DNA of 24,198 nt from an uncultured Collinsella sp. (GTDB lineage Bacteria > Actinomycetota > Coriobacteriia > Coriobacteriales > Coriobacteriaceae). Under the pieces are notes generated by a model, which saw only the letters and a list, made by a program, of their open reading frames with translations, searched no databases and was not told where the DNA came from. Where the stretch lies: positions 1 through 24,198 of the forward strand of contig UQPF01000025.1 of NCBI GenBank assembly GCA_900542905.1, written 5' to 3'. Below are positions 13,884-21,523 of this stretch, in pieces. The position numbers were made by a program, and so were the translations under genes. Position 1 is the first letter of the stretch; each line of letters begins with the position of its first letter.

Positions 13884-15381
13884 GATGTCCTCCTACCTGA
13901 TCGTTGCGTTCGCGTGCGGTGGCGCCGGCGGTAAAGCTTAATCCCTTGACGAGCGCGTTTTTGCCGTACTTGCCTTTCACGGCCAGGACGGCGCGCGCCA
14001 GGTCGCGCTCGCGCTCATCGGCCTCGATATCGCTGAACAGATCGATAGTGGCAAATTCCTCGGGCATGAGGTTGCCAAAGCCCAGGTTGATGCGCTTGAC
14101 CGGTCGTTTAGGGTCGACGGTTTGCGCCCAAAGATCATCGAAATAGCCCATGATCTTCTTAAACGAATTGGTCCGCTCGGGCAGCTTGCGCGAGGCGTTG
14201 GAGTGCGCAAAGAGCGCGGCATAGCCACCACGCGGTTTGCCGCCATGCTCTCCCACAAAGATGCCATCGATTGCCTGCGCTTCGCGCACCAGGCGACGCC
14301 TTTCGTCATCGCACTGGACGGGCTTGGGCGCACGGGGTGCGAGCTCGGGGCCGGCGGTTGCGGTGGGCTCGACGCTCGACGTGCTCGAGCGCAGGTGCCC
14401 GCATCCGTCCACATATTGCGCTGTACCGCTGGCGTCGAGGCGGCGTATGTCGGCACGCTCGCTCGCATAACCCACAAAGAGCGAGATGCTGTCGCAGACC
14501 ACGTGCTTATCGACTAAGTCCAACACGGCGTTGTCGACCATCTCGCGTAAGACGGTGTAGGCTTGCTCGTAGGCATAGCCCTTCGAGAGCACCTGTCCTG
14601 TGGTGGTTGAGATTGCCTGCGGGCGATAGGCTTGGATATCGGCGATGGTCGTTGGCTCGCGCCCGAAGGCGTGGTCGATGAGATATTCGGCGTTGACGCC
14701 GAGCTCGTCGTAGAGCAGGTTTTCGTCGAGTGCGGCGACGCCCATCAGGTCGTAGACGCCGTATTTCTCGAGACGGGCCGCCACGCCGGGGCCGATGCCC
14801 CAGATGTCGGTGATGGGGCGGTGGGGCCAGATTTCTTTGCGAAAGGTTTCGTCGTCGAGTACGCCAATGCGGCTGGCTACGTGCTTGGCGGTGATATCGA
14901 GTGCAACCTTGGCCTGGAATAGGTTGGGGCCGATGCCGACCGTCGCCGTGATGCCGCTGCGCGCCAAGACCTCGTCGCGCAGCGTGCAGGCGAGCCCTTC
15001 CGCATCTGTGTGATAGAGGTCCAGATAGGGCGTCACGTCGATAAAGCACTCATCGATGGAGTAGACGTGCACGTCCTGGGGGCTGACGTATTCCAGATAG
15101 ATACCGTAGATTTTCGCCGACACCTCCATGTAGTGCTGCATGCGCGGTACGGCCGTGATGTAGTCGATGCCATCGGGAATCTCAAATAGGCGGCAGCGAT
15201 TGTGAATTCCTAAGTCCTTCATGGCCTGCGTGATGGCGAGGCAGATGGTCGTGCGTCCGCGCGATTCGTCGGCAACGACCAGGTTGGTGGTGAGCGGATC
15301 GAGCCCACGGTCGACGCACTCGACGCTGGCATAAAACGTCTTGAGGTCGATGCAGATATAGGTGTGCTGCTCGTGCGCCAT
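13876..15381 (-). CDS. Y-family (UmuC/DinB-like) translesion DNA polymerase
   Basis: The 501-residue protein has Y-family catalytic motifs. CIDLKTFYASVECV near the start holds metal-binding D12, and VYSIDECFIDVT holds D109 and E110. The thumb-domain helix-hairpin-helix is ITDIWGIGPGVAARLEKYGVYDL. It is longer than DinB (about 350) and near the UvrX/UmuC class (420-510). The region around residues 330-375 is a divergent linker rich in Ser, Thr and Pro. ATG 15381 is preferred over GTG 15402, because AGGA lies 5-6 bases upstream of the ATG and GTG 15402 falls within a LexA-like box. The promoter carries two such boxes, so DNA damage should induce it together with the overlapping YolD-like gene. 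Confidence 0.92.
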   Translation of the reverse strand: MAHEQHTYICIDLKTFYASVECVDRGLDPLTTNLVVADESRGRTTICLAITQAMKDLGIHNRCRLFEIPDGIDYITAVPRMQHYMEVSAKIYGIYLEYVSPQDVHVYSIDECFIDVTPYLDLYHTDAEGLACTLRDEVLARSGITATVGIGPNLFQAKVALDITAKHVASRIGVLDDETFRKEIWPHRPITDIWGIGPGVAARLEKYGVYDLMGVAALDENLLYDELGVNAEYLIDHAFGREPTTIADIQAYRPQAISTTTGQVLSKGYAYEQAYTVLREMVDNAVLDLVDKHVVCDSISLFVGYASERADIRRLDASGTAQYVDGCGHLRSSTSSVEPTATAGPELAPRAPKPVQCDDERRRLVREAQAIDGIFVGEHGGKPRGGYAALFAHSNASRKLPERTNSFKKIMGYFDDLWAQTVDPKRPVKRINLGFGNLMPEEFATIDLFSDIEADERERDLARAVLAVKGKYGKNALVKGLSFTAGATARERNDQVGGHRA

Positions 15382-15395
15382 CCGTGTCCTATCAT

Positions 15396-15455
15396 CAAAC
15401 ACATGTTCTTATCGAATATCTGTTCGATAATACCCGCTTGCACGGACACCGTCAA
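15396..15455 (-). promoter_or_regulatory. SOS promoter with two LexA-like boxes
   Basis: On the minus strand TTGACG (15455-15450) and TATTAT (15432-15427) have a perfect 17-base spacer. Directly after the -10 is CGAACAGATATTCG (15426-15413), and 3 bases further AGAACATGTGTTTG (15409-15396). Each differs by one base from the Gram-positive LexA consensus CGAACRNRYGTTYG. Two repressor sites would give tight control. Confidence 0.75.
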
Positions 15456-15605
15456 AACCTGCCCCTTTTTGGCAAGTATGGTCGCGCGGCTTCATCGGGG
15501 TTTTAACGCAGCTCTAAAGAGTGCGAAACAGCTCGGAAAACCTTGCTTCGTAGCATGAGCCTAACGATTGATACCGCCTATGCGCACGGAAGGGTTGTGG
15601 GAAAG

Positions 15606-16130
15606 ATGGTCAATTATGGGTTTGGTATGCCGACACGCCTTGTTGCGGATGGGGACGTGGCTCGCTGGTGCGGACGATTGGTCGCTCACTACGGTGGCAC
15701 CAAGGCGCTGGTCGTGCTGGGCGGAGACAAGCATACGCGTGATGAGCTCGTCTCGGCGGCGCTCGGCTCGCTTGATCGAGCTCTGCTCGAGCGCGTGCTT
15801 TTTCGCTGCGGCTCGGTTGAGGGTGACGGGGGAGACGAACTGATCGACGAAGCCGTGGCCCTGGCGACCGACGAAGGCGTGGACTTTGTCCTGGCGATCG
15901 GCGATGCCGATACTGCCGGCTTTGCGCGCGAACTCGCTCGTCGCATGGCGGCGCTCGATGCCGGCGAAGACGGTTTTGTCCCTTATGGATGCATTCTCTC
16001 GGAGGGCAAGGTGCCTGCTGTCGTGGGCACCGGTGAGGTTCCCGTTTTTGCCATTATCGCGCCCGAACTGCTGGAGGGCATCGGGTCTCCTCTGCGTGAG
16101 TTGCTCGGTAGCGTCTGCGCCGCGGCCTAA
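15606..16130 (+). CDS. Degenerate, short iron-containing alcohol dehydrogenase-like protein
   Basis: The 174-residue reading begins MVNYGFGMPTRLVADGD, like the N-terminus of NADH-dependent butanol/iron alcohol dehydrogenases. It then keeps the VVLGGDK strand and the EGVDFVLAIGDAD segment, where active family members have GGGS-x-x-D. It ends shortly after the region matching P-x-x-T-x-x-A-T-G-S-E. The whole C-terminal metal-binding domain is absent (family length about 380), and the glycine loop is altered, so dehydrogenase activity is unlikely. It may be a decayed gene or a reused Rossmann domain. ATG 15606 matches the family start; earlier in-frame starts at 15543 and 15555 add a tail with atypical codons. 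No frameshift is visible and coding bias is strong. Confidence 0.6.
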   Translation: MVNYGFGMPTRLVADGDVARWCGRLVAHYGGTKALVVLGGDKHTRDELVSAALGSLDRALLERVLFRCGSVEGDGGDELIDEAVALATDEGVDFVLAIGDADTAGFARELARRMAALDAGEDGFVPYGCILSEGKVPAVVGTGEVPVFAIIAPELLEGIGSPLRELLGSVCAAA

Positions 16131-16140
16131 TATTTGCCAT

Positions 16141-16204
16141 AAAAGGACGGGTTATTTTTGGTTGGTAAAGCGTTTGACCTGCCAAAATAAGCCTGTCCCT
16201 TTTT
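16141..16204. repeat. Long imperfect hairpin, REP-like or terminator
   Basis: Left arm 16141-16166 and right arm 16177-16204 pair over most of their length (AAAAGGAC with GTCC..TTTT, then TTATTTT with AAAATAA, GG with CC) with bulges and G-U pairs. It ends in a TTTTT run. It could end the upstream transcript. Its shape recalls intergenic palindromic repeats rather than compact GC terminators. Confidence 0.55.
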
Positions 16205-16288
16205 AATCGGTTGCCGTTTGGGGGCCGATTGGCAACGCTCGCTGATTGTAGTCTTGACCTGCGCTAGAATAGTGGCATCTGAATGTCC

Positions 16289-16310
16289 GGGCGCATGGAG
16301 GCGTGCGCCC
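16289..16310 (+). promoter_or_regulatory. Leader hairpin before the pgi ribosome site
   Basis: GGGCGCA and TGCGCCC flank an 8-base loop, ending a few bases before the GAGGAGG ribosome site of pgi. TTGACC at 16254-16259 is a possible -35, but no good -10 follows; TAGAAT (16265-16270) is an alternative -10 with a poor -35. Confidence 0.4.
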
Positions 16311-16329
16311 GTATGCTGAGGAGGACTCT

Positions 16330-18024
16330 ATGGCAACTGTTGCCGCACCTATCGATGCTACGTCGACTGCCGCTTGGAAGGCACTCGAGGCTCATCAGGA
16401 GAAGCTTGAGGCCGATGGTATCGACCTCAAGGCCTGGTTCGCTGCTGACGCCGACCGCGTGAACAAGCTGAGCTTTGACGCCGGTGACCTGCACTTCGAT
16501 CTTTCGAAGAACCTGGTGACCGATGAGACCGTCAAGCTGCTGTGCGATCTTGCCCGCGAGGTGAAGCTCGAGGAGCGCCGCGACGCCATGTTCTCCGGCG
16601 AGCACATTAACACCACCGAGGACCGCGCCGTCCTGCACACCGCGCTTCGCCGCCCGGTAACCGAGAAGGGCCAGCTCATCGTCGACGGCCAGGACGTCGT
16701 CGCCGACGTGCACGAGGTCCTCGATCGCATGTATGCCTTCGCCGAGCGCGTGCGCTCCGGTGAGTGGAAGGGCGTTACCGGCAAGAAGATCGAGCACCTG
16801 GTGTCCATCGGCATCGGTGGCTCCGATCTGGGCCCGGTCATGGCCTACGAGGCTCTGCGTCCCTATGCCGACGCCGGTATCGACTGCCGCTACATCTCCA
16901 ACATCGACCCCAACGACCAGGCCGAGAAGCTCAAGGGCCTGGATCCCGAGACCACGCTCGTAATCATCGTCTCCAAGACCTTCACCACGCTCGAGACCCT
17001 CACCAACGCCCGCGAGGTCAAGACCTGGATGCTCGAGCAGCTCAAGGCTCAGGGCGCCATCGACGGCTCCGATGAGCAGAACGCCGAGGCCGTGGCAAAG
17101 CACTTCGTCGCCGTTTCCACCGCACTCGAGAAGGTCGAGGCCTTCGGTATCGACCCCGCCAACGCCTTCGGTTTCTGGAACTGGGTCGGTGGCCGCTATT
17201 CCGTTGACTCCGCCGTGGGCCTGTCGCTGATCGTCGTGCTCGGCCCCGAGCGCTTCCAGCAGTTCCTCGAGGGCTTCCACGCCATCGACGAGTACTTCTG
17301 CAACACCCCGCTCGAGAACAACGCCGTCGCGCTGATGGGCCTGCTCAATGTCTGGTACGTCAACTTCTTCGGTTCCAAGAGCCACGCCGTGCTGCCGTAC
17401 TGCCAGTACCTGCACCGCTTCCCGGCCTACCTGCAGCAGCTCACCATGGAGTCCAACGGCAAGCATGTCCGCTGGGACGGCAGCGCCGTGACCTCCGACA
17501 CCGGTGAGATCTTCTGGGGCGAGCCCGGCACCAACGGCCAGCATGCCTTCTATCAGCTGCTGCACCAGGGCACTGTGGTGGTTCCGGCCGACTTCATCGC
17601 CTTCGCCAATACCGCCAACCCTGCGACCGACGGCGGCCAGGATGTCCACGAGCTGTTCCTGGGCAACTTCCTGGCCCAGACCAAGGCGCTCGCCTTTGGT
17701 AAGACGGCCGATGAGGTTCGTGCCGAGGGCACGCCCGAGCAGATCGTCCCGGCCCGTTGCTTTGAGGGCAATCGCCCGACGACCTCGATCTTCGGCGACA
17801 CGCTGACCCCGTTCGCACTCGGCGAGCTCATCGCCCTGTACGAGCACATCACGTTTGTCGAGGGCACGGTCTGGGGCATCGACTCCTACGACCAGTGGGG
17901 CGTCGAGCTGGGCAAGCAGCTTGCCAAGCAGATTACCCCGGCCTTCCACGATGACGCCGCCAAGGCCGAGCAGGACGCTTCGACCCAGGCGCTCATCGAG
18001 TTCTATCGCGCGCATCGCAAGTAG
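16330..18024 (+). CDS. pgi: Glucose-6-phosphate isomerase
   Basis: The 564-residue enzyme interconverts glucose 6-phosphate and fructose 6-phosphate in glycolysis and gluconeogenesis. Family marks are clear: SIGIGGSDLGP (159-169), SKTFTTLETLTNA for sugar-phosphate binding, the signature GFWNWVGGRYSVDSAVGLSL (281-300), FAYLQQL-like AYLQQLTMESNGK with catalytic Glu 374, GTNGQHAFYQ with His 405, and QWGVELGKQL with the active-site Lys near the end. Length is normal for the long bacterial form. ATG 16330 follows GAGGAGGA; upstream frame is spurious. Codon bias is extreme, as expected for a highly expressed gene, and this explains the long antisense frame opposite it. Confidence 0.97.
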   Translation: MATVAAPIDATSTAAWKALEAHQEKLEADGIDLKAWFAADADRVNKLSFDAGDLHFDLSKNLVTDETVKLLCDLAREVKLEERRDAMFSGEHINTTEDRAVLHTALRRPVTEKGQLIVDGQDVVADVHEVLDRMYAFAERVRSGEWKGVTGKKIEHLVSIGIGGSDLGPVMAYEALRPYADAGIDCRYISNIDPNDQAEKLKGLDPETTLVIIVSKTFTTLETLTNAREVKTWMLEQLKAQGAIDGSDEQNAEAVAKHFVAVSTALEKVEAFGIDPANAFGFWNWVGGRYSVDSAVGLSLIVVLGPERFQQFLEGFHAIDEYFCNTPLENNAVALMGLLNVWYVNFFGSKSHAVLPYCQYLHRFPAYLQQLTMESNGKHVRWDGSAVTSDTGEIFWGEPGTNGQHAFYQLLHQGTVVVPADFIAFANTANPATDGGQDVHELFLGNFLAQTKALAFGKTADEVRAEGTPEQIVPARCFEGNRPTTSIFGDTLTPFALGELIALYEHITFVEGTVWGIDSYDQWGVELGKQLAKQITPAFHDDAAKAEQDASTQALIEFYRAHRK

Positions 18025-18057
18025 TCGCTGCTGTTAACGCATCGCGCCTTATAGTCA

Positions 18058-18090
18058 GGGGCCCGTATCCTATCGGATGCGGGCCCCTTT
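18058..18090 (+). terminator. Intrinsic terminator of pgi
   Basis: A 13-base arm (18058-18070) pairs with 18075-18087 apart from one T-G position, around a TATC loop. It is followed by TTTGCTTT. Confidence 0.85.
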
Positions 18091-18165
18091 GCTTTGCCGT
18101 AGTCCCGGGGCGCACGGCCTTTGTGGAACATCGCTGGGGCGCCGCGCGCCGCGAGAACCCTGCGC

Positions 18166-19470
18166 CTAGATCTCGGCCTCCGCATGGTCTCGCTGCGCCT
18201 CGGGCAGCTCCCCGTAGAGCGGATGGTCTTCGAGCCTAAAGCGCTCGACCTGTTCGGGAGTGCGACCGCGCACAAAGAGCCACGAGCGATCGATCGGCGT
18301 CGCCATGAGCGTGCTGGGCAGCGCGTCGGCGCGGTCGGAAAACACCCGGGCACTCTCGGGATCCTGGAACGCCAGCACCAGATGCGTGTCGCAGTTGCCC
18401 ATGATGGAGCGTGCGCGTGCCTCGCCATAGAGCGCATCGAGCTGGTTGGTCGACTGCAGCAGCAGCGTTGCCCAGATGTTGCGGCTTCGGATAATCGAGA
18501 GCACGTTGTCGATCTGGGGGATCTGCAGATTTGCGAAGTCATCGAGCATAAAGCGCACGGGCACGGGCAGGCTGCCGTCGGGCTGCCTATCGGCCTCACG
18601 AATGAGGCCCATAAACGCCTGCGAAATAAAGAGGCCGGTCAGCGGATCGAGATTGCGGTCAATATCGCTCACGGTTACAAACAGGACGCAGGGGGTGTGT
18701 CCCATGGAAGCGAAGTTCACCTGATGGCACTCACGATAGAGCTGTGCCGCACCGTCGAATCCCAGACACATGACCTTTTCGGCAAGGATGCCGACGATGC
18801 TCGCGTGCATGCGCTCGGCATTTTGCGTAATGGCGTAGCGCCGCCATAGCGAGAGGGCATAGCTTTGGGGGTCGGTCGTGATCAGGTCGTCAAACAATCG
18901 ACCCGTGGCACCGTCCTGCAGGTGCTCGATCAGCTTGATGACCGAGCTGATCGTCTGCTCGTCGGCGGGTAGCTGTTCGGTGACGTAGGCGATAAGACAC
19001 GACAGCAGGTTTGCCGCCGCATGATCCCAAAAAGGCTGGTTGTTGTCCTCGATGGGGCAGATGGCCTTTGCCACCGAGAGGATGTCCTGCTGGTTGGGCC
19101 TGCCGTCCGCCTTGCGGCGAATGTGCCTCAGGGGGTTGTAGCCGCAGCGCTCGATGCCGGGCGCAAGGGCCGGGACGGTGTTGAGGTCGGCGAAGTTGAG
19201 GCATTGCACGCGGTAACCGTGGGCTGCCAGCACGGGTCCCACTTCGCGACAGAGCGTGCCTTTGGTGTCGAGCACGATGTAGCTTGCGTTCATTTGCAGC
19301 AGGTTGGGCTTGAGGACGTTTCGGGTCTTGCCGGCTCCCGAGGGGCCGATCACAAGTGCGTTGTTGTTGAGTCCCGTTTGGCGGGTGTCGCAGGAGAGCG
19401 TTCGATCCTTGGCGAGGATGGTGGACGATGCGGACTCAGATGCGGCGAGGCGGCTGGCGAGGTTAGACAT
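18166..19470 (-). CDS. VirD4/TraG-like ATPase lacking membrane segments
   Basis: The 434-residue protein matches the ATPase core of VirD4/TraG coupling proteins, close to the type found in Firmicutes mobile elements. It has DTRQTGLNNNALVIGPSGAG with Walker A at 42-49, YIVLDTKGTL, NPLRHIRRK, Walker B with two Asp (RFMLDDFANL, 306-314), then SIIRSRNIWATLLLQSTNQL and the sensor-like IMGNCDTHLVL. Coupling proteins normally start with two membrane helices; here the first 40 residues are polar, so the product should be soluble. ATG 19470 follows AAGGAGG and overlaps the clpP-like stop by 8 bases, so translation is likely coupled. CLGF (235-238) contains a tripeptide like the loops Clp ATPases use to dock on ClpP, perhaps by chance. 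No other conjugation gene is nearby. Confidence 0.85.
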   Translation of the reverse strand: MSNLASRLAASESASSTILAKDRTLSCDTRQTGLNNNALVIGPSGAGKTRNVLKPNLLQMNASYIVLDTKGTLCREVGPVLAAHGYRVQCLNFADLNTVPALAPGIERCGYNPLRHIRRKADGRPNQQDILSVAKAICPIEDNNQPFWDHAAANLLSCLIAYVTEQLPADEQTISSVIKLIEHLQDGATGRLFDDLITTDPQSYALSLWRRYAITQNAERMHASIVGILAEKVMCLGFDGAAQLYRECHQVNFASMGHTPCVLFVTVSDIDRNLDPLTGLFISQAFMGLIREADRQPDGSLPVPVRFMLDDFANLQIPQIDNVLSIIRSRNIWATLLLQSTNQLDALYGEARARSIMGNCDTHLVLAFQDPESARVFSDRADALPSTLMATPIDRSWLFVRGRTPEQVERFRLEDHPLYGELPEAQRDHAEAEI

Positions 19471-20080
19471 GGGCGACCTCCTTGGTGGTCGAGAGAATTT
19501 CGTGGGCAAAGCCGAGCTCGACGGCGCGCTCGGCCGAAAGGTAGGTGTCTTTTGCAGTGAGGGACTGGATGCGCTTGGGCGTGAGGCCGCTGCGGTCCGA
19601 GAGGATTTGCGTGAGGGTCTTGCGGGTCTGCATGAGACGCCGGCTGGTTTCCTGCAACGCAAGTGCCGAGCCGCCTGCCCCCTGGGGGATCAGCGGGTCA
19701 TGAATCATGAGCTCTGCATGGGGCGCCATACGGCGATCGTCGCCGCCCATAAAGATCACGGCGCCCATGGACGCGGCGAATTCCAGGCAGACGGTGCGGA
19801 TGGGGCACGATGCGAGGCGCATGGCGTCATAGATCGCAAGACCCGATCGCACGCTTCCGCCGGCGCTGGCGACAAATATGGTGATGGGGCGGCTGGGGTC
19901 GGTGGCATCGAGCAGACGAATCTGCTGGCATAGGTCGTGGGCCATCGGGGTTTCGATGTTTCCCATGACGGAGAGCTCGCGACGGGCGAGCATCTCATCG
20001 TAAATGCTGGTGAGCGTGATACCTCGGGCGGATTCACGCATGGTGAGGGGGCTGATGATGGGGGAATGATTGGTGTCCAT
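19463..20080 (-). CDS. ClpP-type serine protease subunit
   Basis: The 205-residue protein matches ClpP in length and fold order: GNIETPMAHDLCQQIRLLDA, then SAGGSVRSGLAIYDAM, the nucleophile in FAASMGAV (Ser 104), the His in ELMIHDP (His 127), and the Asp in AKDTYLSAERAVELGFA (Asp 178). The catalytic triad is complete. The usual SPGGSV loop reads SAGGSV. It is not next to clpX, as housekeeping clpP often is, and diverges enough to look like an accessory copy. ATG 20080 has AAAGGAG upstream. It sits between an unrecognised protein and the TraG-like ATPase in one tight minus-strand unit. A protease chamber needs a ring ATPase to feed it, and the neighbour could be that partner; this is inference. 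Confidence 0.85.
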   Translation of the reverse strand: MDTNHSPIISPLTMRESARGITLTSIYDEMLARRELSVMGNIETPMAHDLCQQIRLLDATDPSRPITIFVASAGGSVRSGLAIYDAMRLASCPIRTVCLEFAASMGAVIFMGGDDRRMAPHAELMIHDPLIPQGAGGSALALQETSRRLMQTRKTLTQILSDRSGLTPKRIQSLTAKDTYLSAERAVELGFAHEILSTTKEVAHV

Positions 20081-20143
20081 GAGGACTCCTTTCTGTTGGT
20101 TGTGTTGTGGAATAGGATTGTTGCCCGCGGAGGGGCTGGCGGG

Positions 20144-21034
20144 CTACAGGGTTCGTCCGAGCCTGAGATCGAGCTCGGTTGTGGGGCAGGCTGCCTGTTC
20201 GTGCGGCTCGCAAGCGCCAAGGGCTCCAAAGCGATGGAGCGTTGCGACGGGCGTGGTGTAGGCGAGCCGCAGCTGATGCTCGATAGGGGCACATCCGTCA
20301 TTTTTGTAATGAGCCGCGTAGTACTGCGCGATGCTGGCGTTCATCTCGCTGCCATTGCGATGGCGCTCAAACTGGCGTCTGCAGGTCTCGATGATCTTTG
20401 CTACCGACTTGGGTGCCGTCGCGGGAACAAGGGCGAGATAGCCCTCAAATAGTTCGTTGATGCTCAGGAGGCACAGCAGGTCGATCAGCGTCCTTATGGC
20501 TGCTCCCTCGGCAGAAAAGTGCGCGGTCATGCGGTTATATCGGTTGCGGTCGACGATGGCCACATGGGGTCTAGGAGTTTTCTGCCCCGTGGTCCCGGGC
20601 TTTTGCCGCGCCTGTGAATTGAGCTCGACGTTGCAGCGCTTGAGGCCGTCCAACGGAAGGAACAGTGCGGTGCGCAGGGTGTTCCGCTTGCTTTCGAGTT
20701 CATGCCGCTCGTCGGGTTCCCATTCGAGCTTGAGTTTCGTGTCGAGCGCCGTAAGCATATGGGCTAGGCAGCCTACGGTAAGAATGTGCGAATCGTTGTC
20801 GCGTTTTGGGGCATAGGGGTCTGTCAGCTTGCGAATGTCGGGGTCGCCCATGATCTTTGTGCAGCGCTTCAGCAGTTGAGGGTGATCGGCCAAGATCGTC
20901 GCGAGCGGTAGCGACGCGTAGTTCTTGATGGTCGCGGCGGCAAAGGCGGCGTCATATTCGTTTGCATATGCTCGCTCAATGCGGGCATCCAGAATGCTTT
21001 TCTTATCGCCGTCTTCAGCGTGGTGGTTTGTCAT
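20144..21034 (-). CDS. Unrecognised soluble protein, first gene of the ClpP/TraG-like unit
   Basis: I do not recognise this 296-residue protein. It has no signal peptide and no membrane segment. Composition is mostly helical: a charged N-terminal part (residues 1-40), a middle with HILTVGCLAHMLTALDTKLK, a basic Gln/Lys/Pro-rich linker (about 155-170), then a hydrophobic helical stretch (AIRTLIDLLCLLSINELFEG). The end is His/Cys-containing and polar. The reading frame is open further upstream through the TGATGT repeats, but ATG 21034 with GGAGAAGC upstream is the sensible start. The gap to the clpP-like gene is 63 bases without a terminator. It could be an adaptor, a substrate or a DNA-binding protein of this unit; nothing in the sequence decides this. 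Confidence 0.75.
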   Translation of the reverse strand: MTNHHAEDGDKKSILDARIERAYANEYDAAFAAATIKNYASLPLATILADHPQLLKRCTKIMGDPDIRKLTDPYAPKRDNDSHILTVGCLAHMLTALDTKLKLEWEPDERHELESKRNTLRTALFLPLDGLKRCNVELNSQARQKPGTTGQKTPRPHVAIVDRNRYNRMTAHFSAEGAAIRTLIDLLCLLSINELFEGYLALVPATAPKSVAKIIETCRRQFERHRNGSEMNASIAQYYAAHYKNDGCAPIEHQLRLAYTTPVATLHRFGALGACEPHEQAACPTTELDLRLGRTL

Positions 21035-21050
21035 AGCTTCTCCAATCGGT

Positions 21051-21115
21051 TGATGTTCGTGCTGTTTGTTGATGTGTTGGTTGTCGTGAGTGATGTGCTT
21101 GCCGTGGGTGATGTG
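21051..21115. repeat. Four iteron-like TGATGT repeats upstream of the ClpP/TraG-like unit
   Basis: TGATGT occurs at 21051, 21070, 21091 and 21109, spaced 19, 21 and 18 bases, about two helical turns apart. The last two units extend to an 18-base repeat, GTGATGTGCT plus six to eight similar bases. They begin 17 bases upstream of the start codon at 21034. They look like a protein-binding array, either an operator or an iteron. Confidence 0.6.
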
Positions 21116-21523
21116 CTGACGTTGGGGTGCTATGCGGTTTTCAATGAGCCCGTGAGGCAGTTGCTGCAGGGGCGGGATGGAACGGCCCATGCAAGGCGGA
21201 AGGCATCGTGCTCAAAATCGAGACAGCAATGCCCTGGGTGCCTCACATGTGGCAGTTACCTCATTAAGTTGTCATTGCGTTTGGGGTTGTACTTTGCCGA
21301 TCTTCCTTCTCTTACACGCTAAAACTCAAACTTCATATGCTCGATCTACTTAAAACCGCAACGGCGGTCTTTTATCAACTTATATGTCGGAACGCGTCTT
21401 TGCAAGTACTTTTTTGTCTTTGTTTCAAATGGGGTGGTTTTGCAACCGTCATACGCGCGCCGTGCGAACGTGCCCCGGCTCGGATAAGATAGTGCGCGAT
21501 AAAAACGATGCAAGGAGGCACAT
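21116..21523. other. Gene-free divergent region between the ClpP/TraG-like unit and a HAD phosphatase
   Basis: No gene is supported here; the ORFs lack ribosome sites and coding bias. The stretch is less GC-rich than its surroundings. A hairpin ACCGC-AACG-GCGGT flanked by A and T runs (21351-21374) looks like a small bidirectional terminator. TAAGAT at 21485-21490 may be the -10 for the gene at 21524, with no clear -35. I saw no tRNA and no matching flanking repeats that would mark an integration site. Confidence 0.45.

Noticed and set aside
16264..18015. 583-codon open frame on the minus strand opposite pgi
   Set aside because: It is the antisense shadow of a highly biased, clearly identified pgi gene; it has low-complexity Gly/Val/Leu-rich sequence and no family match or ribosome site.
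18166..21523. Complete integrative conjugative element
   Set aside because: Only a VirD4/TraG-like ATPase is present; no integrase, relaxase, other T4SS gene or flanking att-like repeat was seen in the window.
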